Of a DNA stretch of 64,000 nucleotides, positions 30,504-38,975 are shown piece after piece; the first letter of the stretch is position 1; each line of letters begins with the position of its first letter. This DNA is from Paracoccaceae bacterium (GTDB lineage Bacteria; Pseudomonadota; Alphaproteobacteria; Rhodobacterales; Rhodobacteraceae). The notes beneath the pieces were generated by a model that searched no databases, was not told the DNA's origin, and was given only the letters and a program-made list of their open reading frames with translations. The stretch is taken from positions 62,001 to 126,000 of the forward strand of contig QWDA01000007.1 of the NCBI GenBank assembly GCA_003605175.1, given 5' to 3'. The position numbers were made by a program, and so were the translations under genes.

Positions 30504-31955
30504 CTACCGCCCCGCGACCTCGACCACCGCCTGGGCCGCGCCCTCTGCCAGAAGCCCCGCGTAGGCCCGCGTCACCGCGTCACGGAACCGCGCGTCGCCC
30601 GCCAGCGCCGAGGGAAACACCTCTGCGAACCCCAGTAGCGCCGCCACCTTGCCTTCCGCCGTCTCCGCTCCGTCCGAGGCCGCCTTGAGCCGCCCGGCCA
30701 GGGGGTCGCGCACGTCGATCGCCGCGCCCTTTTCGTCAACGCCGCCTACATAGCGCATCCAGCCCGCCACGCCGAGGCACAGCCCCTCGGGCACCCGCCC
30801 CGCCGCGAGATCGTCGGCGACGGTGCCGAGGATCCGCTGCGGCAGCTTCTGGCTTCCGTCCATGGCGATCTGCCAGGTCCGGTGCCGGATCGCCGGGTTC
30901 CGGTAGCGCTCCAGAAGCGCCACGGCATAGGCCGGCAGGTCCTCGCCCTCGGGCTGCGGCACGGTGGGCAGGATCTCCTCCTCCCAGAGCCGCTCGCAAA
31001 GCCGCGCGAAACCGGGTGCCGCGACGGTCTCGGCGATGGTCTCGTGCCCCGCGAGGTAGCCCAGATAGGCCAGCGTCGAATGGGTCCCGTTCAGGCAGCG
31101 CAGCTTCATCAGTTCATGCGCCTCGACGCTCCCCACCATCTGCGCGCCCGCCCGCTCCCAGGCCGGCCGCGCGCCGCCCACGAAATCGTCCTCGATCACC
31201 CATTGCCGGAACGGCTCATGCGCCACCATCGCCGCGTCGCGATAGCCCTCCGCCGCCTCCAGCGCGGCGATGTCGGCCTCGGTCGTCGCCGGCGTGATCC
31301 GGTCGACCATGGTCGCCGGAAACCGCCCCTCGGCGGCGATCCACTCCGCGAGCCCCGCATCCCGCGCCCGCGCGAAATCCAGCACGATATCCCGCGCCAG
31401 CCGCCCGTTCGACGGCAGGTTGTCGCAGGTCAACACCGTGAACGGCGCCAGACCCGCCGCGCGCCGCCGCGCCAGCGCCTCGACGAGATAGCCCGGCGCC
31501 GAGACCGGCCAGCCCGGCCCGGCGAGATCGTGGACGATATCCGGATGCGACGGGTTCAGCCGCCCGGTCGCGGGGTTGTGGCAATAGCCCTTCTCGGTGA
31601 TCGTCATCGACACGATCCGCACCGCGGGATCGGCCATCGCGGCCAGCACCGCCTCGGGATCCTCCGGCGCCACCAGGCAGCGGCAGATCGAACCGATCAC
31701 CCGGGGCTTGGCGCCCTCCGGCCCCAGCTCGACAGCAGTATAGGCGCAGCCCTGCGGCGCCAGCTGGTCGCGCGGGCCCGCGCTCCTGAGGCTCACCGCG
31801 ACGATGCCCCAGTCGCCGCCCGAAGCCGCCATCGCCTCCTCGGTATAGATCGCGTTGAACGCACGGAAGAAGGCGCCGGGGCCCAGATGGACGATGCCGG
31901 GCGCGGGCGCCGCGCCCTTCCGGGTCAGCCGTTCAGCGGGCAAGCCAGCCTCCAT
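30504..31955 (-). CDS. uxuB: Mannitol dehydrogenase-family protein, probable fructuronate reductase
   Basis: A 483-residue polyol-specific long-chain dehydrogenase. The N-terminal nucleotide-binding part begins VHLGPGAFFRAF, and the catalytic Lys lies in ELMKLRCLNGTHSTLAYLG (family pattern K-x-R-x-LN-x-x-H). Within an operon of uronate genes it most likely reduces fructuronate to mannonate (UxuB), the step after UxaC; tagaturonate or mannitol would be alternatives for this family. Its ATG lies 23 bases inside the kduD coding region, so the genes are tightly coupled. The last gene of the minus-strand uronate operon. Confidence 0.85.
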   Translation of the reverse strand: MEAGLPAERLTRKGAAPAPGIVHLGPGAFFRAFNAIYTEEAMAASGGDWGIVAVSLRSAGPRDQLAPQGCAYTAVELGPEGAKPRVIGSICRCLVAPEDPEAVLAAMADPAVRIVSMTITEKGYCHNPATGRLNPSHPDIVHDLAGPGWPVSAPGYLVEALARRRAAGLAPFTVLTCDNLPSNGRLARDIVLDFARARDAGLAEWIAAEGRFPATMVDRITPATTEADIAALEAAEGYRDAAMVAHEPFRQWVIEDDFVGGARPAWERAGAQMVGSVEAHELMKLRCLNGTHSTLAYLGYLAGHETIAETVAAPGFARLCERLWEEEILPTVPQPEGEDLPAYAVALLERYRNPAIRHRTWQIAMDGSQKLPQRILGTVADDLAAGRVPEGLCLGVAGWMRYVGGVDEKGAAIDVRDPLAGRLKAASDGAETAEGKVAALLGFAEVFPSALAGDARFRDAVTRAYAGLLAEGAAQAVVEVAGR

Positions 31956-32670
31956 CCACGTTCAGGACCGCGCCGGTCACATACCCCGAGGCCGGCGTGC
32001 AGAGAAACGTCACCGCCCCGGCGATATCCGCCGGATCGCCCCAGCGCCCCGCCGGGATCCGGCCCAGGATCTCCGCCGAGCGCTTCGGATCGGCCCGGAG
32101 CGCCTCGGTGTTGTTCGTAGCGATATAGCCCGGCGCGACCGCGTTCACGTTGATCCCCGCAGGCGCCCATTCATTGGCCAGCGCCTTGGTGAGCCCCGCC
32201 ACGCCATGCTTCGACGCGGTATAGCCCGGCACGCGGACCCCGCCCTGGAACGACAGGAGCGAGGCGATATTGACGATCCGGCCGCCGGCCCCGCGCGCCA
32301 TCGCCGCCTTGGCGAAGGCCTGGCTCAGCAGGAACACCGATTTCAGGTTCACGTTCAGCACGTCGTCCCAGTCGCTCTCGGCATGGGCAACCGCATCCTC
32401 GCGCCGGATGATGCCCGCGTTGTTCACCAGGATGTCGAGATCGCCCGGCAGAGCCGCCGCCGCGCCCGGTTCGGCCACATCGAGAGCCATCTCCTCCGCC
32501 GTCCCGCCGGCCGCGACGATCGCCGCCACCGTTTCCGCGCAGGAGCGCCGCCCGGCCGCGATCACATGGGCGCCAGCCGCCGCCAGACCCTCGGCGATGG
32601 CCCGGCCGATCCCGGTATTCGCGCCGGTAACCAGCGCGCGCTTGCCGTCGATCCGGAAAGCCGCGCTCAT
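31933..32670 (-). CDS. kduD: 2-deoxy-D-gluconate 3-dehydrogenase / 2,5-diketo-3-deoxygluconate reductase (SDR)
   Basis: A 245-residue classical SDR: TGANTGIG at residues ~15-22, NNAG, and the catalytic SLLSFQGG...YTASK. The early and late parts (RALVTGANTGIGRAIA, PAGRWGDPADIAGAVTFL) fit KduD, which reduces 2,5-diketo-3-deoxygluconate to 2-keto-3-deoxygluconate with NADH. The position directly after kduI (4-base overlap) supports this over a generic SDR role. Product would feed into 2-keto-3-deoxygluconate kinase and aldolase, which are not in the window. Confidence 0.92.
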   Translation of the reverse strand: MSAAFRIDGKRALVTGANTGIGRAIAEGLAAAGAHVIAAGRRSCAETVAAIVAAGGTAEEMALDVAEPGAAAALPGDLDILVNNAGIIRREDAVAHAESDWDDVLNVNLKSVFLLSQAFAKAAMARGAGGRIVNIASLLSFQGGVRVPGYTASKHGVAGLTKALANEWAPAGINVNAVAPGYIATNNTEALRADPKRSAEILGRIPAGRWGDPADIAGAVTFLCTPASGYVTGAVLNVDGGWLAR

Positions 32671-33494
32671 CGCAGATCCCCCATGTCGACCATGTCCATG
32701 TCGGTGAAGTCCACATTGTCCCCCGCCATCGCCCAGCAGAAGGTGTAGGACGCCGTGCCGGCCCCGGCATGGATCGACCAGGGCGGCGAGATCACCGCCT
32801 CCTCGTTCGCCATCACGATATGCCGCGTCTCCTCGGGCTTGCCCATCAGGTGGAACACCCGCTGCCCCTCGGGCAGGCCGAAATAGAGATAGGCCTCCAT
32901 CCGCCGGTCATGGACATGCGCCGGCATCGTGTTCCAGATCGAGCCCTCCTTGAACTGGGTATAGCCCATCAGGAGCTGGCAGCTCTCGCAGACCTCGGGA
33001 TGCAGGAACTGGATGATCGTCCGCTCGTTCGCCGTCTCGCGCGACCCGAGCTCGACCCTCCGGGCATCGGCCAGCGTGATCAGCCGCGTCGGGCAGGCCC
33101 GGTGCGCCGGCGCCGAGAGCACATAGTAGCGGCCCGCGCCTTCGAACGTCACCGCCCCCGCGCCCATGCCGATATAAAGCACCTCGCCGGATCCCAGCGC
33201 GTGGGTCGTGCCCGCCACGGTCACCCTGCCCGGATCGCCGATGTTTAGCACCGCCGCCTCGCGCCGGTCGAGGAACGAGGGCGTCCCGGTCTCTGGCACA
33301 TGGTCGAGCACCAGGGGCGCGCCGTCCGGCACCGCCGAGCCCAGGATCAGCCGGTCGTAATGCGAATAGACCAGCTTGATCTCGCCCGGCCCGAACAGCC
33401 CGCCCACATGGAACTGCGCGCGCAGCCCCTCGGTGTCGAGCGTCTTCGCGGTGGCCGGGTCGATCGCATAACGGGTTTCGGCGGAATGGGTCAC
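32667..33494 (-). CDS. kduI: 5-keto-4-deoxyuronate isomerase
   Basis: A 275-residue double-cupin isomerase converting 5-keto-4-deoxyuronate to 2,5-diketo-3-deoxygluconate. The zinc site is visible in NTMPAHVHDRRMEAYLYF and the following acidic/His region. LFGPGEIKLVYSHYDRLILG near residue 35 and MGKPEETRHIVMANEEAVISPPWSIH are characteristic of KduI. The start codon is GTG after AAAGGACG. It overlaps kduD by four bases. With the KdgF-like cupin gene 15 bases upstream it forms the unsaturated-uronate branch of this island. Confidence 0.95.
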   Translation of the reverse strand: MTHSAETRYAIDPATAKTLDTEGLRAQFHVGGLFGPGEIKLVYSHYDRLILGSAVPDGAPLVLDHVPETGTPSFLDRREAAVLNIGDPGRVTVAGTTHALGSGEVLYIGMGAGAVTFEGAGRYYVLSAPAHRACPTRLITLADARRVELGSRETANERTIIQFLHPEVCESCQLLMGYTQFKEGSIWNTMPAHVHDRRMEAYLYFGLPEGQRVFHLMGKPEETRHIVMANEEAVISPPWSIHAGAGTASYTFCWAMAGDNVDFTDMDMVDMGDLR

Positions 33495-33509
33495 GTAGGT
33501 CGTCCTTTC

Positions 33510-33821
33510 TCAGAGAAAATCGTCGCGGCGCGGGGTGAAGCTGTCGATGAGCTCGCCCGGCTCCAGGCAGACGCAGCCATGCCGCGCGCCAGAGGGGATC
33601 ACGAAACTGTCGCCCGGCCCGATCTCGAAGGTATCGTCGCCCAGGAAGAAGCGAAACCGGCCGGAGCGGACATAAGTGGATTGTACATGCGGATGGCTGT
33701 GCAAGGCGCCCTCGGCGCCTTCGTCGAACCGGAACGCGACCACCATCAGCTCGGGGCTGTCGGCCAGCACCTGCCGTGTGACCCCGGGATCGGGATGATG
33801 GACGGGAAAGTCCTTCAGCAT
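33510..33821 (-). CDS. kdgF: Cupin-domain protein, KdgF-like
   Basis: A 103-residue single cupin with the metal-binding pattern HSHPHVQSTYVRSGRFRF and the second motif PSGARHGCVCLEPG. Small cupins of this size linked to kduI/kduD are KdgF, which opens 4,5-unsaturated galacturonate or mannuronate to 5-keto-4-deoxyuronate. This supplies the substrate of the neighbouring kduI product. A strong GGGAGGG site precedes the ATG. The symbol rests partly on context. Confidence 0.82.
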   Translation of the reverse strand: MLKDFPVHHPDPGVTRQVLADSPELMVVAFRFDEGAEGALHSHPHVQSTYVRSGRFRFFLGDDTFEIGPGDSFVIPSGARHGCVCLEPGELIDSFTPRRDDFL

Positions 33822-33837
33822 CGCCCTGCCCTCCCGC

Positions 33838-35118
33838 TCAGTGGAACAGCGACGGCAGCCAGAGCGACAGCGCCGGAATGTAGGTCACCAGCATCAAGGT
33901 CGCGAAGGCGGCCCCGTAGAACGGCCAGATCGTCCGCATCGCGTCCTGCATCTGGATCTTGCCCACCGCGCAGCCCACGAACAGGACGGCGCCCACCGGC
34001 GGGGTGCAGAGGCCGATCCCGAGATTCAGGATCAGGATCACGCCGAAATGGATCGGGTCCACCCCGAAGGCCTGCGCCACGGGCAGGAAGATCGGTGTGG
34101 TGATGACGATCAGGGGCGACATGTCCATGAACGTGCCGAGGATCAGGAGCACCACGTTCATCAGGAGAAGGATCAGGATCGGGTTGTCCGAAAAGGATTG
34201 CAGCGCCGCAACCAGCGTCGTCGGCACCCGGAGATAGGCCAGCAGCCAGCCGAAAGCCCCGGCGCAGCCGATCACCATCAGCACCATCGCCGTGGTGCGG
34301 ACGGCGCCGAAGGTCGCCTCGACGAAATCCTCCCAGCTCAGCGAGCGGTAGACCAGAAGCGTCACCAGAAGCGCATAGACCACCGCGATGTTCGAGCTTT
34401 CCGAGGCGGTGAAGATCCCCGAGCGAACGCCGCCGAAGATGATCGCCACCAGGATCAGCCCGGGCACCGCGCTGGCGAAGATCCGGCCCAGCGCCTCCAG
34501 TCCCGGAAACGGCTCGGTCGGGTAGCCGCGCTTCCTCGCGACGAGCCAGGCCGCCACCATCAGCGACAGCGCCAGGATGAAGCCCGGCAGGATTCCGGCG
34601 GTGAACAGGTCGGCGATCGAGAGCCGCCCGCCCGCCGAGATCGAATAGATGATCATGTTGTGCGACGGCGGGATCATCAGTGCTATGATCGAACCCACCA
34701 CGGTGATGTTCACCGCGTAGTCGACGCCGTAGCCGCGCTCCTTCATCTGCGGCACCATCAGCCCGCCCACGGCGGAGGCATCCGCCGCCGCCGAGCCCGA
34801 GACGCCGCCGAACATCACCGAGGCCATGATGTTCACCTGCCCCAGCCCGCCGCGCAGATGCCCCACCATCGCGCCCGCCAGCGCGACCAGCCGCCGCGCG
34901 ATGTCGCCGCGCACCATCAGGTCGCCGGCGTAAATGAAGAACGGGATCGCCATCAGCGCGAAGACCGAGACGCCGGAATTCAGCCGCTGGAACACCACCA
35001 CCGGCGGCAGGCCCAGATAGACCACCGTCGCGAAGCTCGAGATGCCGAGACAAAACGCGACCGGCGTGCCGATCAGCAGGAAAAACACGAAGGTGCCGAA
35101 CAGGACCCAGAGTTCCAT
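33838..35118 (-). CDS. TRAP transporter large permease subunit (DctM)
   Basis: A 426-residue inner-membrane protein with about 12 spans; this is the Na+-driven channel subunit of tripartite carriers. Family segments include GGVSGSAAADASAVGG, IPPSHNMIIYSISAGG, and the late TPPVGAVLFVGCAVGKI. It sits between the small subunit gene (3-base gap) and the KdgF-like cupin gene. Together with DctQ and DctP it should import uronates or unsaturated uronates for the enzymes encoded around it. Confidence 0.94.
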   Translation of the reverse strand: MELWVLFGTFVFFLLIGTPVAFCLGISSFATVVYLGLPPVVVFQRLNSGVSVFALMAIPFFIYAGDLMVRGDIARRLVALAGAMVGHLRGGLGQVNIMASVMFGGVSGSAAADASAVGGLMVPQMKERGYGVDYAVNITVVGSIIALMIPPSHNMIIYSISAGGRLSIADLFTAGILPGFILALSLMVAAWLVARKRGYPTEPFPGLEALGRIFASAVPGLILVAIIFGGVRSGIFTASESSNIAVVYALLVTLLVYRSLSWEDFVEATFGAVRTTAMVLMVIGCAGAFGWLLAYLRVPTTLVAALQSFSDNPILILLLMNVVLLILGTFMDMSPLIVITTPIFLPVAQAFGVDPIHFGVILILNLGIGLCTPPVGAVLFVGCAVGKIQMQDAMRTIWPFYGAAFATLMLVTYIPALSLWLPSLFH

Positions 35119-35121
35119 CGC

Positions 35122-35646
35122 CTAGCCCTCCATCGGATCGGGCTCGCCGAACCGCGACGTGTGCAGCCCCGCAAGGCGGCGAAACACCCGCTCGACCGAG
35201 AACAGGACGACCAGCACCCCGCCCGCGATGACCGGGAAGAAATCGAAGGCGCCCGACAGCCCGATCGACGGGATCGTGGTGCCGGCGGTCTTCTGCGCGA
35301 GCTGCCCGCCATAATAGATCATGCCGCCTCCGAAGGCGGTCACGGCGACGTCGGAGATCGTGTGCAGAACCGCCTTCGCGCCATCCGGCAGGACGTAGAG
35401 CAGCACATCGAAGGACAGGTGATAGCCCTCGCGGATCCCCACCGCGGCACCGAGGAAGATGAACCATCCCATGATCATCACCGAGCCCGGCTCGGTCCAG
35501 ATCAGGCTCGAGTTCAGCACGTAGCGCCAGAACACCTGCGCCGCGATCGCCGCGGTCATCAGGACGAGCCCGATCCCGGCGATCCAGAGCGCGATCCGCG
35601 CCAGCGCGCCGGTGACGAGCGCGAGCGATTTCATGACATCCTGCAC
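35122..35646 (-). CDS. TRAP transporter small permease subunit (DctQ)
   Basis: A 174-residue four-span membrane protein of the DctQ family. It includes the conserved AQVFWRYVLNSSLIWTEPG segment and FIFLGAAVGIREGYHLSFDV. The start is GTG behind a GAGGGGGG site; an ATG 12 bases further in is the alternative. It bridges the periplasmic receptor and the large subunit. A perfect GC hairpin separates it from the upstream receptor gene, so expression of the membrane subunits can be lower than that of the receptor. Confidence 0.9.
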   Translation of the reverse strand: MQDVMKSLALVTGALARIALWIAGIGLVLMTAAIAAQVFWRYVLNSSLIWTEPGSVMIMGWFIFLGAAVGIREGYHLSFDVLLYVLPDGAKAVLHTISDVAVTAFGGGMIYYGGQLAQKTAGTTIPSIGLSGAFDFFPVIAGGVLVVLFSVERVFRRLAGLHTSRFGEPDPMEG

Positions 35647-35670
35647 GGGACGACCCCCCTCATCGGCAGA

Positions 35671-35698
35671 CGGGCGGGCCTCCGGAAAGGCCCGCCCG
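35671..35698 (-). promoter_or_regulatory. Intercistronic hairpin between TRAP receptor and permease genes
   Basis: Eleven-base perfect arms CGGGCGGGCCT and AGGCCCGCCCG around a six-base loop, just after the receptor stop codon and before the small-subunit gene. There is no T-run. It most likely protects the receptor mRNA from 3' decay or partly terminates transcription. Confidence 0.7.
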
Positions 35699-35708
35699 CG
35701 TTCTTACC

Positions 35709-36680
35709 TCACTCGGTCGCCTGGATCCGCTCGACTAGGCTCTTGAGTTTGTCCGAGGTCACGTATTTCTGGTAGACCGGCTTCATCGCCTCGATGAACG
35801 GTGTCTTGTCGATATCGGTGACAAGCTGCACGCCGGCTTCCATGACCTTCTGCTCGGATTCCTTCTCGCGCGCCGCCCAGAGATCGCGCATGATCGGCAC
35901 GCTGTCCTTCGCGGCCTGCCGCACGGCGGCCTGGTCTTCCGCCGAGAGCGAGTCCCAGGTCTTCTTCGACATCACCAGCACTTCCGGCACGATCAGGTGC
36001 TGGTCGAGCGTGTAGTACTTGGCGACCTCGAAATGGCCCGAGCTCTCGTAGGATGGCCAGTTGTTCTCGGCCCCGTCGATCACCCCGGTCTGGATCGAGG
36101 AGTAGACCTCGCCATAGGGCATCGGCGTCGCGTTCGCGCCGAGCGCGCCGACCATGTCGACGAAGATGTCAGACTGCATGACGCGGAACTTCATGCCCTT
36201 GAGGTCTTCCATCGAGTTGATCGGCCTTTCGGAGTTGTAGAAGCTCCGCGAGCCGCCGTCGTAATAGGCGAGCCCGATCAGGTCATGCGGCTCGAAGGCG
36301 GCGAGGATCTCGTCGCCGATCGGGCCATCCATGACGTGGTGCATGTGCTCGACCGAGCGGAATATATAAGGCAGCGAGACGACCTGCGTCTCCTCGACGA
36401 TGTTGTTGAACGGGCCCATCGAGACCCGGTCCATGTCGATCACGCCGAACTGGGTCTGTTCGATCGAGTCCTTCTCCTCGCCGAGCTGTGCCGAGGGGAA
36501 CACCTCGATGCAGAGTCGGCCGCCGGTGCGCTCTTCGAGCAGCTTGCCCATTTCCTGGACCGCGACGACGGTCGGGTAACCCTCGGGATGCGTGTCCGAG
36601 GAACGCAGCGTTCTCTCGCAGGCCGTGGCCGCGGTGGCCATCGCGGCAGTCGCGAGAAGGGCAGCAGTGAGTGTCTTCAT
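35709..36680 (-). CDS. TRAP transporter periplasmic receptor (DctP family), probable uronate binding
   Basis: A 323-residue exported receptor; the signal peptide is residues 1-20 ([20 protein letters not shown]). DctP-family segments are [20 protein letters not shown], the ligand carboxylate-binding Arg in [11 protein letters not shown], and [20 protein letters not shown]. The Arg fits an acidic ligand. Given the flanking uxaC, kdu and kdgF genes, the ligand is probably a hexuronate or unsaturated uronate; this is inference. The first of the three TRAP genes, 33 bases after uxaC, preceded by AGGGAGGACACC. Confidence 0.93.
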   Translation of the reverse strand: MKTLTAALLATAAMATAATACERTLRSSDTHPEGYPTVVAVQEMGKLLEERTGGRLCIEVFPSAQLGEEKDSIEQTQFGVIDMDRVSMGPFNNIVEETQVVSLPYIFRSVEHMHHVMDGPIGDEILAAFEPHDLIGLAYYDGGSRSFYNSERPINSMEDLKGMKFRVMQSDIFVDMVGALGANATPMPYGEVYSSIQTGVIDGAENNWPSYESSGHFEVAKYYTLDQHLIVPEVLVMSKKTWDSLSAEDQAAVRQAAKDSVPIMRDLWAAREKESEQKVMEAGVQLVTDIDKTPFIEAMKPVYQKYVTSDKLKSLVERIQATE

Positions 36681-36713
36681 GGGTTGGTGTCCTCCCTTTT
36701 GGACAATGGCTCT

Positions 36714-38120
36714 TCAGAGCCGGTAAGCCTGTTTGGCCAGGCGATAAGTCAGGTCCTGCGCCACGTCGAAGGCTTCTGCCTCCCTGAGCCGGCCAGTGCC
36801 GACCAGCCCCGCGAGAAAGGCGCAGTCCGAACGCCGCGCGACGTCGTGGCGCGCGGGGATCGAGCAGAAGGCGCGGGTGTCGTCATTGAACCCGGCCGTG
36901 TTGTAGAAACCGCAGGTCTCGGTGGTGGCCTCGCGGAACTTCCGGATGCCCTCGTAGCTGTCGAAGAACCACCAGGGCGGGCCGAGCCGCAACGCGGGAT
37001 AGGCCCCGGTCAGCGGCGCCAGTTCACGACCATAGGCGGTTTCGTCGAGCGTGAACAGGATCACCGTAAGATCCGGCTCCATTCCCACCGCGTCGAGCAT
37101 CGGCTTCAGCGCGGCCACGTAATCGGTCCGGCCCGGGATATCGAACCCCTTGTCGCGCCCGTGCCGGGCAAAGACCGTCGAAGAATGGTTCCGCCGCGCG
37201 CCGGGATGGATCTGCATCACCATCCCGTCCTCGAGGCTCATCCTCGCCATCTCGGTCAGCATCTGGCCCCGGAACGCGTCGGCCTCCTCGGCCGTGCAGG
37301 CGCCCGCCAGCGCCTTGGCGAACAGCGCCGCGGCATCGGCGGCCGGCAGGTTCTCGGTCCGCGCCGAAGGATGCCCGTGATCTGTCGCCGTCGCGCCGAA
37401 TTCGCGGAAATAGGCCCGGCGGCTGCGGTGGGCGTTCAGATAGCCTTCCCAGGTTGCCGCATCCTCGCCGGTGATCTCGCCCAGCGCCGCGACGTTCTCC
37501 GCGAACCCTTCGAACTCCGGATCCACCACCGCATCGGGCCGGTAGGTCGTGATCACCCGGCCGCCCCAGCCGCTTTCGCGAATCGCCCGGTGCCAGCTCA
37601 GATCGTCCAGCGCGCCCTCGGTCGTCGCCAGCGCCTCGATGCCGAAACGCTCGAACAGCGCCCGGGGCCGGAATTCCGGCGCCCCGAGCTTCGCGTCGAT
37701 GAAATCGTAACAGTGGTCCGCCGTCTCCGCCGAAAGCACCACATCGAGCCCGAACACATGCTCGAAGGAATGGTCCAGCCACAGCGCCGAGGGCGTGCCC
37801 CGGAACAGGTGATACCTCTCGGCAAAGCGCCGCCAGATCACCCGCGGATCGGCCTCGGTCGCGCCCCCGTCGGCGCGCGGCACGCCCAGATCCTCCAGCG
37901 CGACGCCCTGGCTCACCAGCATCCGGAACACGTAGTGATCGGGAATCACGAACAGCTCGGCCGGGTTCGGAAAGCGTTGGTTCTCGGCGAACCAGCGCGG
38001 ATCGCAATGGCCATGCGGCGAGATGATCGGCAGATCCTTCACGCTCTCGTAGAGCGCGCGGGCCAGATGCCTCTGGCGCGCGTCAACGGGAAACAACCGG
38101 TCTGGATCGGTAAGCGCCAT
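36714..38120 (-). CDS. uxaC: Glucuronate (uronate) isomerase
   Basis: A 468-residue amidohydrolase-fold isomerase interconverting glucuronate/fructuronate and galacturonate/tagaturonate. The N-terminal metal-site motif ISPHGHCDPRWFAEN is diagnostic, with later DHSFEHVFGLD and HPGARRNHSS. Length matches the family (~470). It is the first gene of the island operon, preceded by a near-consensus promoter; its own ribosome site is weak. Its product would pass to the UxuB-type reductase encoded last in the operon. Confidence 0.95.
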   Translation of the reverse strand: MALTDPDRLFPVDARQRHLARALYESVKDLPIISPHGHCDPRWFAENQRFPNPAELFVIPDHYVFRMLVSQGVALEDLGVPRADGGATEADPRVIWRRFAERYHLFRGTPSALWLDHSFEHVFGLDVVLSAETADHCYDFIDAKLGAPEFRPRALFERFGIEALATTEGALDDLSWHRAIRESGWGGRVITTYRPDAVVDPEFEGFAENVAALGEITGEDAATWEGYLNAHRSRRAYFREFGATATDHGHPSARTENLPAADAAALFAKALAGACTAEEADAFRGQMLTEMARMSLEDGMVMQIHPGARRNHSSTVFARHGRDKGFDIPGRTDYVAALKPMLDAVGMEPDLTVILFTLDETAYGRELAPLTGAYPALRLGPPWWFFDSYEGIRKFREATTETCGFYNTAGFNDDTRAFCSIPARHDVARRSDCAFLAGLVGTGRLREAEAFDVAQDLTYRLAKQAYRL

Positions 38121-38156
38121 GAAGAAGAGGTCCGGAAAGAAGTCGCCTTTGATAAT

Positions 38157-38185
38157 CTAATATGCTAGTCTGCTTGTTGTGTCAA
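38157..38185 (-). promoter_or_regulatory. Sigma-70-type promoter of the uronate operon
   Basis: On the minus strand a perfect TTGACA (38185-38180) is followed, 17 bases later, by TATTAG (38162-38157). Transcription would begin about 30 bases before the uxaC ATG. The spacer and -10 region hold the imperfect dyad CTAATATGCTAG, a plausible site for the divergently encoded GntR/FCD regulator. Confidence 0.65.
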
Positions 38186-38228
38186 ACACCCGCGCATGCG
38201 AAGGTCGCACACCGCCAAGGACTGAGAA

Positions 38229-38930
38229 TTGCCAGACACCGCGCTTTCCGCCCTGCCATTCGAACCCGTGCCGTCGACGACCGACCAGGTGTTCCGCACG
38301 CTCTACGCCGCCGTCATTTCGCTGCGGCTGCCGCCCGGCACCAAGGTCTCCGAAGCCGAGATCGCCAAGCAGCTCGACGTTTCGCGCCAGCCCGTGCGCG
38401 ACGCGTTCTTCCGGCTCTCCAAGCTGGGCTTCCTGTCGATTCGCCCGCAGCGCGCCACGCTGGTCACCCGCATCTCGACCCGCGCCGTCCATGACGCGAT
38501 CTTCGTGCGCGGCGCGCTCGAAACCGAATGCGTGGAGGCCGTCTGCCAGCGGCGTTCGGAGACCGACCTTGCGGAACTGCACGCGCTTCTCGCCAGCGAG
38601 AAGGCGGCGATCGGATCGAGCAACCCCGAGGATTTTCACGCCGAGGACGACGCCTTCCACCAGACGCTCTGTCGGATCGCCGGCCATGCCCATGTCTGGG
38701 AGATCATTCAGGAACAGAAGGCCCATATGGACCGCGTCCGCTACCTGACGCTCTCGACCGAACGGCGCATCTCCGTGCTCGCCGAACATGGCGAGATCCT
38801 CGCGGCCATCGAGGCGCGCGACGGCCCCCTGGCCCGGGAACTGGTGCGCGCGCATATCTCGAGTGTCGCCGGCGCGCTCGACGCGATCCGGGCCGAGCAT
38901 CCCGACCGGTTCGAGGACCACGCGGGCTAG
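38229..38930 (+). CDS. GntR-family regulator with FCD domain, probable uronate regulator
   Basis: A 233-residue FadR-type regulator. The winged helix spans residues ~17-85 (KVSEAEIAKQLDVSRQPVRDAFFRLSKLG) and the ligand-binding FCD domain ~95-225, with its metal-binding pattern DAFHQTLCRIAGHAHVW and EHGEIL. The start appears to be TTG after AAGGA, since no ATG or GTG lies suitably in frame. It is divergent from uxaC, with the shared A+T-rich promoter gap between them. Regulators of this type commonly repress hexuronate operons and release on binding a uronate. Confidence 0.9.
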   Translation: MPDTALSALPFEPVPSTTDQVFRTLYAAVISLRLPPGTKVSEAEIAKQLDVSRQPVRDAFFRLSKLGFLSIRPQRATLVTRISTRAVHDAIFVRGALETECVEAVCQRRSETDLAELHALLASEKAAIGSSNPEDFHAEDDAFHQTLCRIAGHAHVWEIIQEQKAHMDRVRYLTLSTERRISVLAEHGEILAAIEARDGPLARELVRAHISSVAGALDAIRAEHPDRFEDHAG

Positions 38931-38975
38931 GCTACCCGAGAGCCTGGCAGCGCGCGCGACGGCCTTGCGCCTCTC

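Noticed and set aside
33841-35775. 644-codon plus-strand frame opposite the TRAP genes
   Set aside because: A shadow of dctM and dctQ, rich in Arg, Asp and His, with no ribosome site.
38121-38228. Possible extra gene or RNA in the A+T-rich uronate gap
   Set aside because: The sequence is explained by a promoter for uxaC and an operator dyad; no structure or frame.
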